From NCBI GenBank assembly GCA_037176725.1, contig JAZBRS010000026.1, positions 104,329,501 to 104,393,500 on the forward strand: a stretch of DNA of 64,000 nucleotides, written 5' to 3'. Below are positions 1 through 9,089 of the stretch, piece by piece (the stretch's first letter is position 1; every line of letters starts with the position of its first letter). Origin of the DNA: Posidonia oceanica. Lineage: Eukaryota > Streptophyta > Magnoliopsida > Alismatales > Posidoniaceae. A model generated the notes under the pieces. That model was not told the DNA's origin. It searched no databases and was given only the letters and a program-made list of their open reading frames with translations. Made by a program: the position numbers and the translations under genes.

Positions 1-905
1 GATTATATTTTGGTTTTTTACTTGATTTTATAGCATTTTCTTTTGTTTGTTTTGTATTTTTTTAAATTGCATTCCTAATTTCCCTTTTAGTTGGATTTAG
101 TTAGGTTTTTGTTTTTAATTGTTTGTTTAAGTTTTTAATTACTTCTTTTTAGGATTTTGATTTGTTTTTCTTTTGTTTTAGAGTTTTAAAGGTTTTTATA
201 GGTTTTTTAAGGACTTAGTGGAAGAAAGGAAAAGAAAGGGAAAAGGAAAAAGAAAAGGAGGAAATGGAGGAGGAAAGGAGAAAGAGAGGAGTGGAAGGAA
301 AATAAATATTAGAAAATCAAGGAATAAGCTAAAAATAGAATAAAAATGCAAATAAAATACAGAAGAGAGAGATGCACAAGGTGGGCCCACAGCTAGGCAG
401 GAAGAAGGGAGAGAAGGGAGTGAAAAGAGGGAGGATAATCAGGAGAGAGAGAGGAGAGAGAAAAGAATAATCCAGGAGAGAGAAAAGGATAATTTGGGTA
501 AATGAAGGGGTTAGAGGCTTAGGAAAGAGGTGAAATTTGGTGGGTGTGTGGCCTATGGTCTCTAGTGTTAGACCAAGGGTTTGGATTTGCATTTTGGAAT
601 GTTTTGGATGGGTTTTGAGGTATAGAAAAAGAGTAGTTTTACCTAGGTTTTCTAGGGTTTTTGGGAGTGGTTTTGGTTTGAAATTTTAAGAGCTTTTTGG
701 TAGGCTTGCTAAGTTGGGATGGGTGAGTTTTCCTATGGTTTTTGGGTAGTTTTTGGGTTCGGGAGATGGGTGTGATCCTAGGTTGAGTTTGGGCTTGTTT
801 TGTCGAGAAAGAGGAAGAGAATGGTGTGGGTTTGGACCTAGGTTTGGGTTCAGAAGCCACTAGAAGATTCCAATTGATTCAGCCTGTCAAAATGGGGTGT
901 CAACC
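1..905 (-). repeat. Element A 3' LTR (partial, truncated by window start)
   Basis: This matches the outer 905 bases of the right-hand LTR. It contains a purine-rich GGAAAAG/GAGAGA stretch (220-480) and a perfect palindrome GTGGGCCCAC at 384-393. On the minus strand it starts with GGTTGACACCCC where the other copy has TGTTGACACCCC, so the canonical TG end appears mutated here. Confidence 0.92.
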
Positions 906-922
906 AATGCCCCTCCCTGAGC
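906..922 (-). other. Polypurine tract of element A
   Basis: On the minus strand this reads GCTCAGGGAGGGGCATT and abuts the 3' LTR. The same tract precedes the 3' LTR of element B (60856-60869). Such tracts prime plus-strand DNA synthesis in LTR retrotransposons. Confidence 0.8.
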
Positions 923-1443
923 AAGGTCAAGCGAAGCGAGGTCGCTGCTCAGGGTTGACAAGACATTCCATCTGACAGACGAGAGTAGAAGATTGCTATC
1001 GACGTGAGCCACTTATTCGGCAGATACACCGAACGTTGTAGCTCGTTGCCGCAATGCAAAGTGCAGGTACAGATGGATGGAATGTAATGTATGCAATGCA
1101 TGCTAATGCTGATGCAATGCAAATGTTAGTGCAGGAGTTAGTACAGATGAGAATGCTGGTACAATGCGGATGATGCTGATGTTGCTTAGACTAGCATGCG
1201 ATGTTATGCGACTGAAGTGTAGAGTTGATGCAACAGGGTGCTGAGATGGAAAACTGCATTGCAACGCGAAAACTTGGTGGTAAGTCCAAACCTGTGCAAC
1301 AAAGAAGGAAAAAAGGGGCAGCTTGTCCACGCCTGAGGGAGCAAGCAAGCAAGGCGACTGGAGCCGCACAGAAAAGGGGCAACCAAAACAAAAGAGGTGC
1401 GAAGGGAGAGGGGGACCCTCTCCTATCGCGAAGGGATGCGGAG
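923..1443 (-). other. Element A 3' untranslated internal segment
   Basis: No coding signal. The part at 923-1010 aligns with element B 60755-60855, sharing the CTTGTCAACC and GCTTGACCTTGCTCAG words on the sense strand. From about 1050 to 1200 there is an imperfect repeat of GCAATGC/ATGCTGATG words, with a counterpart at 56815-57010 in element B. Confidence 0.6.
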
Positions 1444-2345
1444 CTTCGTCTTTCTGGAACGAAGTTGCCCGAAGGAAGTGATAAGTTATCGAACTTATCG
1501 ACCGGAGGGGATGAGTTTCGGATCATCAGCCGAGAGTGATAGTTTACGGTCCTATCAACCGGAAGCGATAGTTTACGGTCCTATCAACCGAGAGGTGCAG
1601 TTGTGAGTGATAGTTACTGGATATCAGTCGTATAACATGGTTGCAGGTGATAGTTTTGGATATCAGCCTAGAGAATGATAGTTTACGGTCCTATCAACCG
1701 GAAAGAGCAAACCATGAGTGATAGTTATTGGATATCAGCCGTATAACATAATTGCGAGTGATAGTTTTGGATATCAGCCCAGGATGAGTTTTGGATCATT
1801 AGCCAGAGAATGATAGTTTACGGTCCTATCAACCGGAAGGTGCAATTATGAGTGACAGTTACTAGATATCAGCCGTATAACGCAAATGCCCGTGATAGTT
1901 TTGGATATCAGCCCTGGATGAGTTTTGGATCATCAGCCAGAAGTGATAGTTTACAGTCCTATCAACCGGAAAGGGGCGTTTGTGAGTGATAGTTACTGGA
2001 TATCAGCTGTATAATGCAATTGCGAGTGATAGTTTTGGATATCAGCCCAAGATGAGTTTTGGATCATCAGCCAGAAAATGATAGTTTACGGTCCTATCAA
2101 CCGGAAAGAGCAATTGCAAGGGATAGTTACTGGATATCAGCCGTATAACGTAATTGCCAGTGATAATTTTGGATATCAGCCCAGGATGAGTTTTGGATCA
2201 TCAGCCAGAGAATGATAGTTTACGGTCCTATCAACCGGAAGGGGCAATTACGAGTGACAGTTACTGGGTGTCAGCCGTATAACACAACTACGAGATAGTT
2301 TTGGATATCAGCCCAAGATGATAGTTTACGGTCTTATCAACCGGA
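1444..2345 (-). repeat. Hairpin array I: tandem short inverted repeats in element A 3' region
   Basis: About 25 short hairpins follow one another, organised in higher-order units of about 150 bp. Each has arms of 5-6 bases and a loop of 8-9 bases, usually followed by AGCC or AACCGG on the plus strand. Examples: CTTCGT 1444-1449 with ACGAAG 1459-1464; TGATAG with CTATCA around 1811-1831; TGATA with TATCA around 1893-1910; GATGA with TCATC around 1918-1935; TGACA 2255-2259 with TGTCA 2269-2273. The arms differ between hairpins but pairing is mostly kept. I see no convincing protein frame. The array lies between the extra ORF and the 3' LTR, so it would be in the 3' part of the element RNA. Confidence 0.85.
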
Positions 2346-2560
2346 AAGAGCAGTGATTGATTGATTGATTGATTGATAAGAAAAGGAGGATTGATTGATT
2401 GATTGATGATTGATTGAAATTGATAAGAAAAGGAGGATTGATTGATTGATTGATGATTGATTGAAATTGATAAGAAAAAGAGTGATTGATTGATTGATTG
2501 GTGAATGATTGAAATTGATAAGAAAAAGAGTGATTGATTGGAATTGATGAGAAGAAGATT
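2346..2560. repeat. TGAT-rich simple repeat
   Basis: Runs of TGATTGATTGATTGA alternate with AATTGATAAGAAAAGGAGG in three to four longer units. It looks like slippage expansion between the two hairpin arrays of element A. Confidence 0.85.
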
Positions 2561-3012
2561 GATAAGATATCGGACTTATCGGCCAGCAAAGGGAAAGGGA
2601 TGATAAGATATCGGACTTATCGGCCAGCAAAGGAGTAAAAGGATAGAACGATAAGATATCGGACTTATTGGCCGGCAAAGATGGGATAGAGGAATGATAA
2701 GATATCGGACTTATCGGCTGGCAAATGGAAAGAGATGATAAGATATCGGACTTATCAGCCGGCAAATAAATGAAAGAATAGAGTGACAAGATATCGGACT
2801 TATCGGCCGGCAAAGAGGGGATAAAGGAATGATAAGATATCGGACTTATCGGTCGGCAAAGAGAAAGAGATGATAAGATATCAGACTTATCGACCGGCAA
2901 AGGGAAAGAGATGATAAGATATCGGACTTATCGGCCGACAAATGAATAGAAGAATAGAATGATAAGATATCGGACTTATCGACCGGCAAATGGGGAATAA
3001 AGGAATGATAAG
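2561..3012 (-). repeat. Hairpin array II: about ten units of a GATAAG...CTTATC repeat
   Basis: A core of GATAAGATATCGGACTTATC followed by GGCCGGCAAA recurs about ten times with spacers of variable length, giving a period of roughly 40-50 bp. GATAAG and CTTATC can pair around an 8-base loop. The unit keeps its two arms while the purine-rich spacer varies. It lies next to array I and the 12-bp hairpin. Confidence 0.85.
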
Positions 3013-3044
3013 GATGTGATACCACAGGACATCTAAAAAAGATG

Positions 3045-3071
3045 CCCCTGGTATCAGGATGATACCAGGGG
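3045..3071. other. Perfect 12-bp inverted repeat (hairpin)
   Basis: CCCCTGGTATCA at 3045-3056 and TGATACCAGGGG at 3060-3071 are perfect inverted repeats around the loop GGA. The same arms occur twice in element B (56421-56450 and 56575-56604) with a 6-base loop. It lies just downstream of the extra ORF in the element's sense direction. Confidence 0.9.
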
Positions 3072-3450
3072 ACAGCCAAAGCGCCCCTGGCATCGAAAAG
3101 TGAAGGGTAGACAAGACTGACGTGTTTGTCAAACGAGTAGTTTGGGGTACCAACCCGACAGAGACTCAGCTGGGGATGCTTGGTAGCAGGATTTGACGGC
3201 ATGGGTCTACAGAGGTCCTGGACTCTGGGTTGATCACTGAGGACTTTCCTGCGTCATGTTGGCAACAAGTCTGGCCAGGGGCCTCAAGATATGATTGGTA
3301 AGGAACATGAAATGCATTAAGCAGTCTTGAAATGTAAGCAGCCAGCACAAAACACTTTTGCATTGATAGAACTGTTGGTTACACGCCTGTGGCAGGCCAA
3401 AAGATACAGCATAACTTGAAAGGAAACTAAACAGCAGCTGCATAACCGCT
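3072..3450 (-). other. Spacer between the extra ORF and the hairpin region of element A
   Basis: No supported gene. On the sense strand the words around 3095-3130 (CACGTCAGTCTTGTCTA) recur in slightly changed form in element B near 56705-56790, so this is conserved 3' untranslated sequence of the family. Confidence 0.5.
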
Positions 3451-4653
3451 TTAGCTGGTTCGGGCCTTCTTTGATTTTCCAGAGTCAGGGAACAGGGGAC
3501 CGCTAAGCGGGATTTCATTGATGGGCCAGAGGTCTTGCACCTCGGTGATGTACTCAGGGGTACACCCTGTGCCTCTCGCAGCCGCGATGTCTGTTGATCG
3601 CACTCCATGCTGCATTAGATTGGGTAGCTCCTTCGTTGGGGCAGTTGTACTGAGGGGATATGCTGGAAGGAGCCTAGGTGCCGTACTGTCAACAAAGGCG
3701 TCCTGCTGGAAACCGAACTGGTGCATGACCCTGATAGGGTGGTATTCCACACCCGTGGTGAATCCTGGTAGTACAATCAGCCGCATGTCACGTGTGCTGA
3801 AGAAAACAGTGAATGGTTCGGCCATGGAAGGGATGATACGCCAGGTTACTGTGTCATCCGTCAGCTCTGATAGCTTCTCATATTCTTCCTTGACACTCTT
3901 GACTGTCTTGGCATGGCTGCTGTTGCAGTAGGCCTCAAAAGCATGTACCTGGGGGCGCAAAAGGTCTATCTCTATGTGTACGGCTAGCCAGACCTGTATA
4001 AGTGCTCCGTAACCATGAAAGTGGCGGCAGTGATGTGAGATGCGGTCCAGTCTGCGGTATGTTTCTGCCAGAACAACCGGTGCCAGGTCTATCTGCCGGG
4101 TCACCACAGCGAGTGCTATTTCAGCGATCTCGATGGCCACTGTCATTTTACCATGAGTAAAGACCAACTCGCCTAGGAAGCGGGTAACAAATCCTCGGAG
4201 CCACAGCTCGTCTCCGAGTTCAGCGCGCTTTTCCACAGTATCATCGAAATATGCTAGGAGAAGCAGGGGCATAGGCCCGCTAGTGCAGATCAGTCTTTGC
4301 TGGCAACTTCGAGTAGAGAGCCCAGTCAGCTGTTTCAGGACCGCAATGTATCTGTCACGCCTCATGAAGATAGGCGGTCCCATGATCTTGGAAAAGCCAC
4401 AGATCCAGCGCACTTCTTCCAGTGTGGGTGTCAATTCAGTTCTGCCAAAATGGAAGACATGGTGTGCCGGTTTCCAGAACCTTGCAGCGGCGCACAGAAG
4501 ATGGCGGCTCACTTCTACATCAGCAGCCTTCAGCAGTTTGGTTGGAATGCCCCATAGGCGTAGCTTCTCGCAGTCATCTTTGGTAAGCTTGCCGATCCAC
4601 TCTCGCAGGATCTCAGAACAGTGCACCAGGGTCACTAGAGTAGGGAAACCCAT
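3451..4653 (-). CDS. Extra ORF of element A: DUF7745 / plant-mobile-domain-like protein, intact
   Basis: An uninterrupted 400-codon frame runs from ATG at 4653 to the stop at 3451. It lies downstream of integrase on the element's sense strand, where some Tat elements carry extra ORFs. Near residue 60 is FWKPAHHVFHFGRTELTPTL, which matches the hallmark of plant DUF7745/plant-mobile-domain-like proteins (aromatic-rich stretch followed by ELTPTLEE). Further family-like blocks are LAETYRR plus FHGYGALIQVWL near residues 195-230 and VLPGFTTGVEYHPI near residue 305. The C-terminus is basic (GKSKKARTS). I see no signal peptide or membrane segment. The biochemical role of the domain is not established. 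Unlike gag-pol of this copy, the frame has no stop and keeps about ten CAG codons. A captured host exon set is possible. Family assignment is by motif recognition only. Confidence 0.75.
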   Translation of the reverse strand: MGFPTLVTLVHCSEILREWIGKLTKDDCEKLRLWGIPTKLLKAADVEVSRHLLCAAARFWKPAHHVFHFGRTELTPTLEEVRWICGFSKIMGPPIFMRRDRYIAVLKQLTGLSTRSCQQRLICTSGPMPLLLLAYFDDTVEKRAELGDELWLRGFVTRFLGELVFTHGKMTVAIEIAEIALAVVTRQIDLAPVVLAETYRRLDRISHHCRHFHGYGALIQVWLAVHIEIDLLRPQVHAFEAYCNSSHAKTVKSVKEEYEKLSELTDDTVTWRIIPSMAEPFTVFFSTRDMRLIVLPGFTTGVEYHPIRVMHQFGFQQDAFVDSTAPRLLPAYPLSTTAPTKELPNLMQHGVRSTDIAAARGTGCTPEYITEVQDLWPINEIPLSGPLFPDSGKSKKARTS

Positions 4654-6033
4654 TGTGCCAACTGTAGAATGTAGGCAGACGGCTGTTGCAAAATTTTCAG
4701 GTACCTGTTACCAAGACTGTGAATTATCAGATCTCATACAGGCACATAATTACTGATTGAAAGCAGATTCTGAAGCTGGTAAAACAGTTCAACACATCCA
4801 ACGGTAAACATTCAAAACATGGCAATTAAACACATATAAGCAAAGGGATTCTGTTGGCACGGGGCGGGGACTGGCAGGAGTTCTGGATCAGCGCAGCTCG
4901 ATGATGCCAACGCGTGCTGAGTAGGAGTACTGTCTCAGTGCCAGAGCAAGCCTTGCAAAGCGGAATGATTAGAGGGAGAGGAGATGATTGGAAATGCAGA
5001 TGTATGCATGATTTATGGTTGGTGTAGTTTGCCCTCAGCATTAGGAGTGCTTTGGTGCCTGCTATATAGGAAGGGAGCGGTCCCTGACTCACTAGACTCT
5101 ACTCAGACTCTTAACTTGTTGGTGGCACTCCAGGAAAGGGTCTTGGTGATGTTTGGTGGTGGTGTAGAGAGGACGGGCTCAATGCCAAACTCTCAAGGAC
5201 TTACACTCACATTTTTCTTTTCCTTTTTTTTTTTTTGCTTCTATATAGGTGTGCAGGGCTCTCCTCATTTCTATCTTGGAGACAAGGAGGACCTGGCTCG
5301 AATTTTGACTCTTCTCTAGGGTAGGTGAAAGGTGCGGGATTACCCTGCTTGCCTTCATTTTTGGGAGTTGACTTTTGTTCTTCTCCTTTTTCTATCATTC
5401 TCCTTTTTTTCCTTTCTATCATTCTCCTTTTTTTTGTTGTTTTTCTTTCTTTTCTTTTTTATCATTCTCTTTTTTTCTTTTTTCCTTTTTTCTTTCTTTT
5501 TTTTTTTTAGGCTTGCAAGTCTCCGCTATCCCTACCCTAGAGGAAATGGGTGTCTGGCTTCTGAGACATGGAAGCCAGGGTCTTCGAGTGCGAGCTTTTG
5601 GCTTTCTCTTTCTTTCTTTTCTTGTGCATCTAGGCATAGATATGTGTTTCTTTCTAGCTAATGCCTAGCATTTTTCTAAGAGTGTAAGTCCTTAGGTGTT
5701 TGGGCATTTCGCCCGTGCTCACTGAGTAGTGGCTCCCTCACTAGCTAAGACATCTAAGTAGTGTCAGGTGAGGTCAGGAGACTCCTTCTGGAGCAGGCAA
5801 GCACTTCCGGTTTTCATCACCGGACAAGAGAGCGATGCATGATTTAAGAGGATGACGATGATGATTGTAAAAGGGATGAGAGAAGGAATGTACAGGAATG
5901 CAGTGATAGAAAAAATGCAGAAGATAGGATAAAGCGATGTATGGGGGAGATAGGGCGAAAAGAGGAATAGAAACATGCAAGTGATGGGAGTACGAAAGGT
6001 GGGACGAAGGATCTGCAATGGTTGCTCCAAGCT
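4654..6033 (-). other. Spacer between pol and extra ORF in element A
   Basis: No convincing coding frame. It contains pyrimidine runs on the plus strand (5210-5240 and 5370-5510, T-rich with CTTTTT words) that make spurious phenylalanine-rich frames. The order pol, A/T-homopolymer tract, GC-richer block resembles the post-gag region of element B (54310-55400). Confidence 0.5.
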
Positions 6034-6973
6034 ACTGATAGTACTTCTTGAGGTAGCACAAGTTGACCGGTTTGGATTGCTCGACCTGGTCCATGTCCTC
6101 AAGAGTTACCGCGCCGCCTGAGAAGATCTATTTAACCACGAAGGGGCCACGCCAGTTAGGTCGGAATTTGCCTCGACCGTCGGGTAAATGAATGGCGCGC
6201 AGAACGAGTTCCCCTAGCTAGAAGCTTCTAGGCCGGACTTTCTTCAAGAACGCTCTAGCCATCCGTTTCTGGTAACAGTGAGCATTATGCATAGCTTGTA
6301 GTCTGTGCTCATCAATCAGATTCAGTTGGACGCAGCGGTTTTCGACCCATTTTGCCTCTTCCAACTCAGCTTCTCGTAGGATCTGCAGTGAGGGGATCTC
6401 TACTTCGACGGGTAACATTGCTTCCATGCCGTACACCAGAGAGTACAGGGTGGCTCCTGTCGAGGTCCGGATTGATGTCCTGTACGCCCAGAGCGCGTAC
6501 GAGAGCTTATCATGCCAATCCTTGTGGGTTTCTGCCATCTTCTTCATGATTTTGATAATGTTTTTGTTAGCAGACTCCACTGCTCCATTCATCTGTGGCT
6601 GATAAGGCGAGGACCTGTGATGCTTGATCTTGAGACTCTGCAGGTACTCCTCGGTTCTTTTGGCAATGAAGTTTGTGACATTATCAGAGATGATGGAGTG
6701 CGGGAACCCGTATCGGGCAACGATATTGTTCCTGATAAACTTTTCTGTTGCCACAGCGGTGACTGTCTTATAAGAGGCTACTTCCACCCACTTAGTGAAG
6801 TAGTCAATCGCTACCATGATGAAGCGATGACCGTTCGAAGCAACGGGGTGTATTGCGCCAATGACGTCGATCCCCCAAGTGGAGAAAGGCCATGGCGAAG
6901 ACATGTTATGCAGCTGATGGGGGAGCCTTGATAAAGTTACCATGGACCTGGCAGTTGTGGCATTTATGCACAA
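6034..6973 (-). pseudogene. Integrase (catalytic core and C-terminus), decayed
   Basis: The core has the retroviral-type DD35E triad: Asp in WGIDVIG (codon 6866-6868), Asp in IISDN (6683-6685) and Glu in GAVESANK (6575-6577), with 35 residues between the last two. Other family motifs are FTKWVE and YQPQMNGAVE. The frame stops at TAG 6218-6220, continues through LGELVLRAIHLPDGRGKF and meets TAG 6128-6130. It then runs through GGAVTLEDMD to the natural-looking end LKKYYQ with stop at 6034. It is out of frame with the upstream RNase H/zinc-finger segment, which points to a one-base deletion near 6910. The protein would insert element cDNA into the genome, but this copy cannot make it whole. Confidence 0.9.
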
Positions 6974-7904
6974 ACCGGCAGCAGTCCGCTTTCATGGTTT
7001 GCCAGAAATATCCGTGGAGCATGATCTTCTTGGCTAGGAGGACGCCGTTCATGTGCGGGCCACAGGTCCCTGCATGCACTTGAAGCATTAGCGTATCAGC
7101 CTCCAACTTGTCCAAGCAACGTAATAGCATCTGATTATATGATCTTCTGTATAGCTGCCCAGCCCCTAATACATACTTTGATGCCAGACGCGCCAAAGTT
7201 CTCTTATCTTCTGCTGTGGTGCCAGGCGGAAGGCTGCCGGATTCCAAGAAAGCTTTATTGTCATGATACCATGGCCGCTCTTCTGCTGAATCTGCTTCCT
7301 CTATGTTCATGCAATGCGCGGGCTCCTCTATGCAGGTAACTGACACATCTACTGTGCTGTCTTCAGGTATACTGAGCCAGGATGCCACGGTTGCTAGTGC
7401 ATCTGCATACGCATTCTTTGCTCTGTTCATGTACGTGAAGCTGATGCTCCCGAATTCTTCTATTAGCCTCAGCAGGCATTCGTGATATGGCACAAGTTTC
7501 GGATCCTTTGTCTTCCAGTCGCCATTCACTTGAGAGATCACCAGCATGGCATTGCCGTGCACATGCAACTTCTGCGCCTTATGCTCAAGGGCGACATTCA
7601 ATCCCAGGATGCATGCTTCATATTCTACTTCATTGTTTGTGCATGTGAAAGTCAACTTCCTCGCAAAAGGAATCATCTGCCCCTGGGGCATGGTCAGCAC
7701 TGTGCCTATGCCTCGGCCCTTCTTGTTGACAGCGCCATCAAAGTACAGCTGCCATTGCTCTTGGTCTCCAGGGTCTTTCTCCTCAGAGTCCTCCATTGCA
7801 AAGAGAATGTCCTCATCAAGGAACTGCATCTGGAGTGGCTGGTATTCAGGCAAAGGAAAATCAGCAAGGTGATCTGCCATGGCCTGGCCCTTCATAGATT
7901 TCTA
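6906..7904 (-). pseudogene. Second RNase H domain (Tat-type) plus integrase zinc finger, decayed
   Basis: This segment follows TAG 7902-7904 in the same frame as RT. It starts with MADHLADFPLPEY and enters an RNase H fold: YFDGAVN (first Asp), NNEVEYEA (Glu) and NAYADALA (last Asp). The third acidic position reads HVHGNAM, with Asn at codon 7551-7553 where the family normally has Asp, consistent with a G to A change that would remove catalysis. A second RNase H after the ordinary one is established for Tat elements. The end carries CHNC of the integrase HHCC finger, preceded by HAGTCGPHMNG. The frame ends at TAA 6906-6908, apparently after a frameshift into the integrase core. Confidence 0.85.
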
Positions 7905-9089
7905 TGTGACGAAGGTGATGTCGTACTGAGATAACAACACCTGCCATTTGACACATCTGCCCACCATAACCGGCTTCTGGAAGAGAAACTTGATAGGATC
8001 ATGCCGACACAACAGCTGAACTGGATATGCCATCATATAATGCCTTAGTTTCTGTGCAGCCCAGACAAGGGATAAGCAGGTCTTCTCCATTGTGCTGTAC
8101 TTGGCCTCGCATTCGTTAAACTTCTTGCTCAGGTAATAAATGGCGCGCTCCTTCCTACCAGATTCGTCGTGTTGGCCCAAGACGGCGCCCATGGAATGCT
8201 GCATGGTAGAAAGGTAGAGAAGCAAAGGTCTTCCTGGTGTGGGAGGAACCAGGACAGGAGGTTTGACCAGAAGCTGCTTGATTTTATCAAATGCAGCCTG
8301 GCACTCCTCGTTCCAATCGATTTGTGCATTCTTCTTCAGGAGTTTGAATATAGGCTCGCAGATGGGCATAGGCTGTGCAATGAAGCAACTGATATACTGT
8401 AAACGCTCAAGTAGGCCTCGAACCTCCTTTTCGGTCCTAAGGGGTGGCATGTCCACAATGACTTTTGCTTTCATCAGGTCTACTTCAATCCCCCTCTGGC
8501 TAACAATGTAGCCCAGAAGTTTGCCAGATGAAACCCCAAACATGCATTTACTGGGGTTAAGTCTCAGTCTGTATTTCCTCAAGCGGTCAAAGAGCTTCTT
8601 CAGGCAAGCAAGGTGATCCCCAGGCTCTTTGGTCTTAGCAATCATGTCGTCTACATAGACCTCCACTTCTTGGTGCATGAGGTCGTGAAAAAGTGTAGTC
8701 ATGGCCCTCTAATAGGTTGCGCCAGCATTCTTCAACCCAAACGGCATAACTTGATAACAGAAGACCCCCCAGGGGGTGATGAATGAAGTCTTTTCCATGT
8801 CTTCTTCTGCCATTTTGATCTGATTATAGCCGGAGAAGCCGTCCATAAAGGATAGCATCTTATGGCCTGCAGTGTTGTCGACTAGGACGTCAATATGAGG
8901 CAATGGGAAATCGTCCTTGGGGCTCACCTTGTTCAAGTCCTTGTAGTCGATACATATCCAGATCCGACCATCCTTCTTGGGCACTGGCACGATATTCGCA
9001 AGCCACTCAGGGTAAAGGACGACCTTTAGAAAATTGACATCGAGCTGCTTCATTATCTCTTCCTTGATCATGAGCAGCCACTGTGGTCA
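7902..9089 (-). pseudogene. Reverse transcriptase and first RNase H of element A, decayed
   Basis: Typical Ty3/Gypsy RT blocks are present: IVPVPKKDGRIWICIDYKDL, FSGYNQI, QVMPFGLKNAGATY and the catalytic YVDD (codons 8646-8657). An RNase H segment follows with GAVLGQHDESG, YYLSKKF and YSTMEKTCLSLVWA. The frame is unbroken except for TAG at 8709-8711, right after GATY, and TAG at 7902-7904. Both lie where the family usually has glutamine. TGA at 9087-9089 separates it from the upstream part. It would copy element RNA to DNA in virus-like particles, but this copy is not functional. Confidence 0.93.

Noticed and set aside
1444..3012. CRISPR-like array
   Set aside because: Regularly spaced repeats, but in a eukaryotic retrotransposon. 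Spacers are not unique and no cas genes exist.
2326..3202. Overlapping minus-strand frames with SFSYQFQS and DKSDILS repeats
   Set aside because: They fall in the TGAT repeat and hairpin array II. The repetition is nucleotide-level.
3451..4653. Independent host gene on the minus strand
   Set aside because: It lies inside element A between integrase and the 3' repeats in the element's sense direction, so element-borne origin is simpler, though earlier capture from a host gene is not excluded.
5207..5668. Phenylalanine-rich and Lys-rich frames
   Set aside because: They come from pyrimidine homopolymer runs in the element A spacer.
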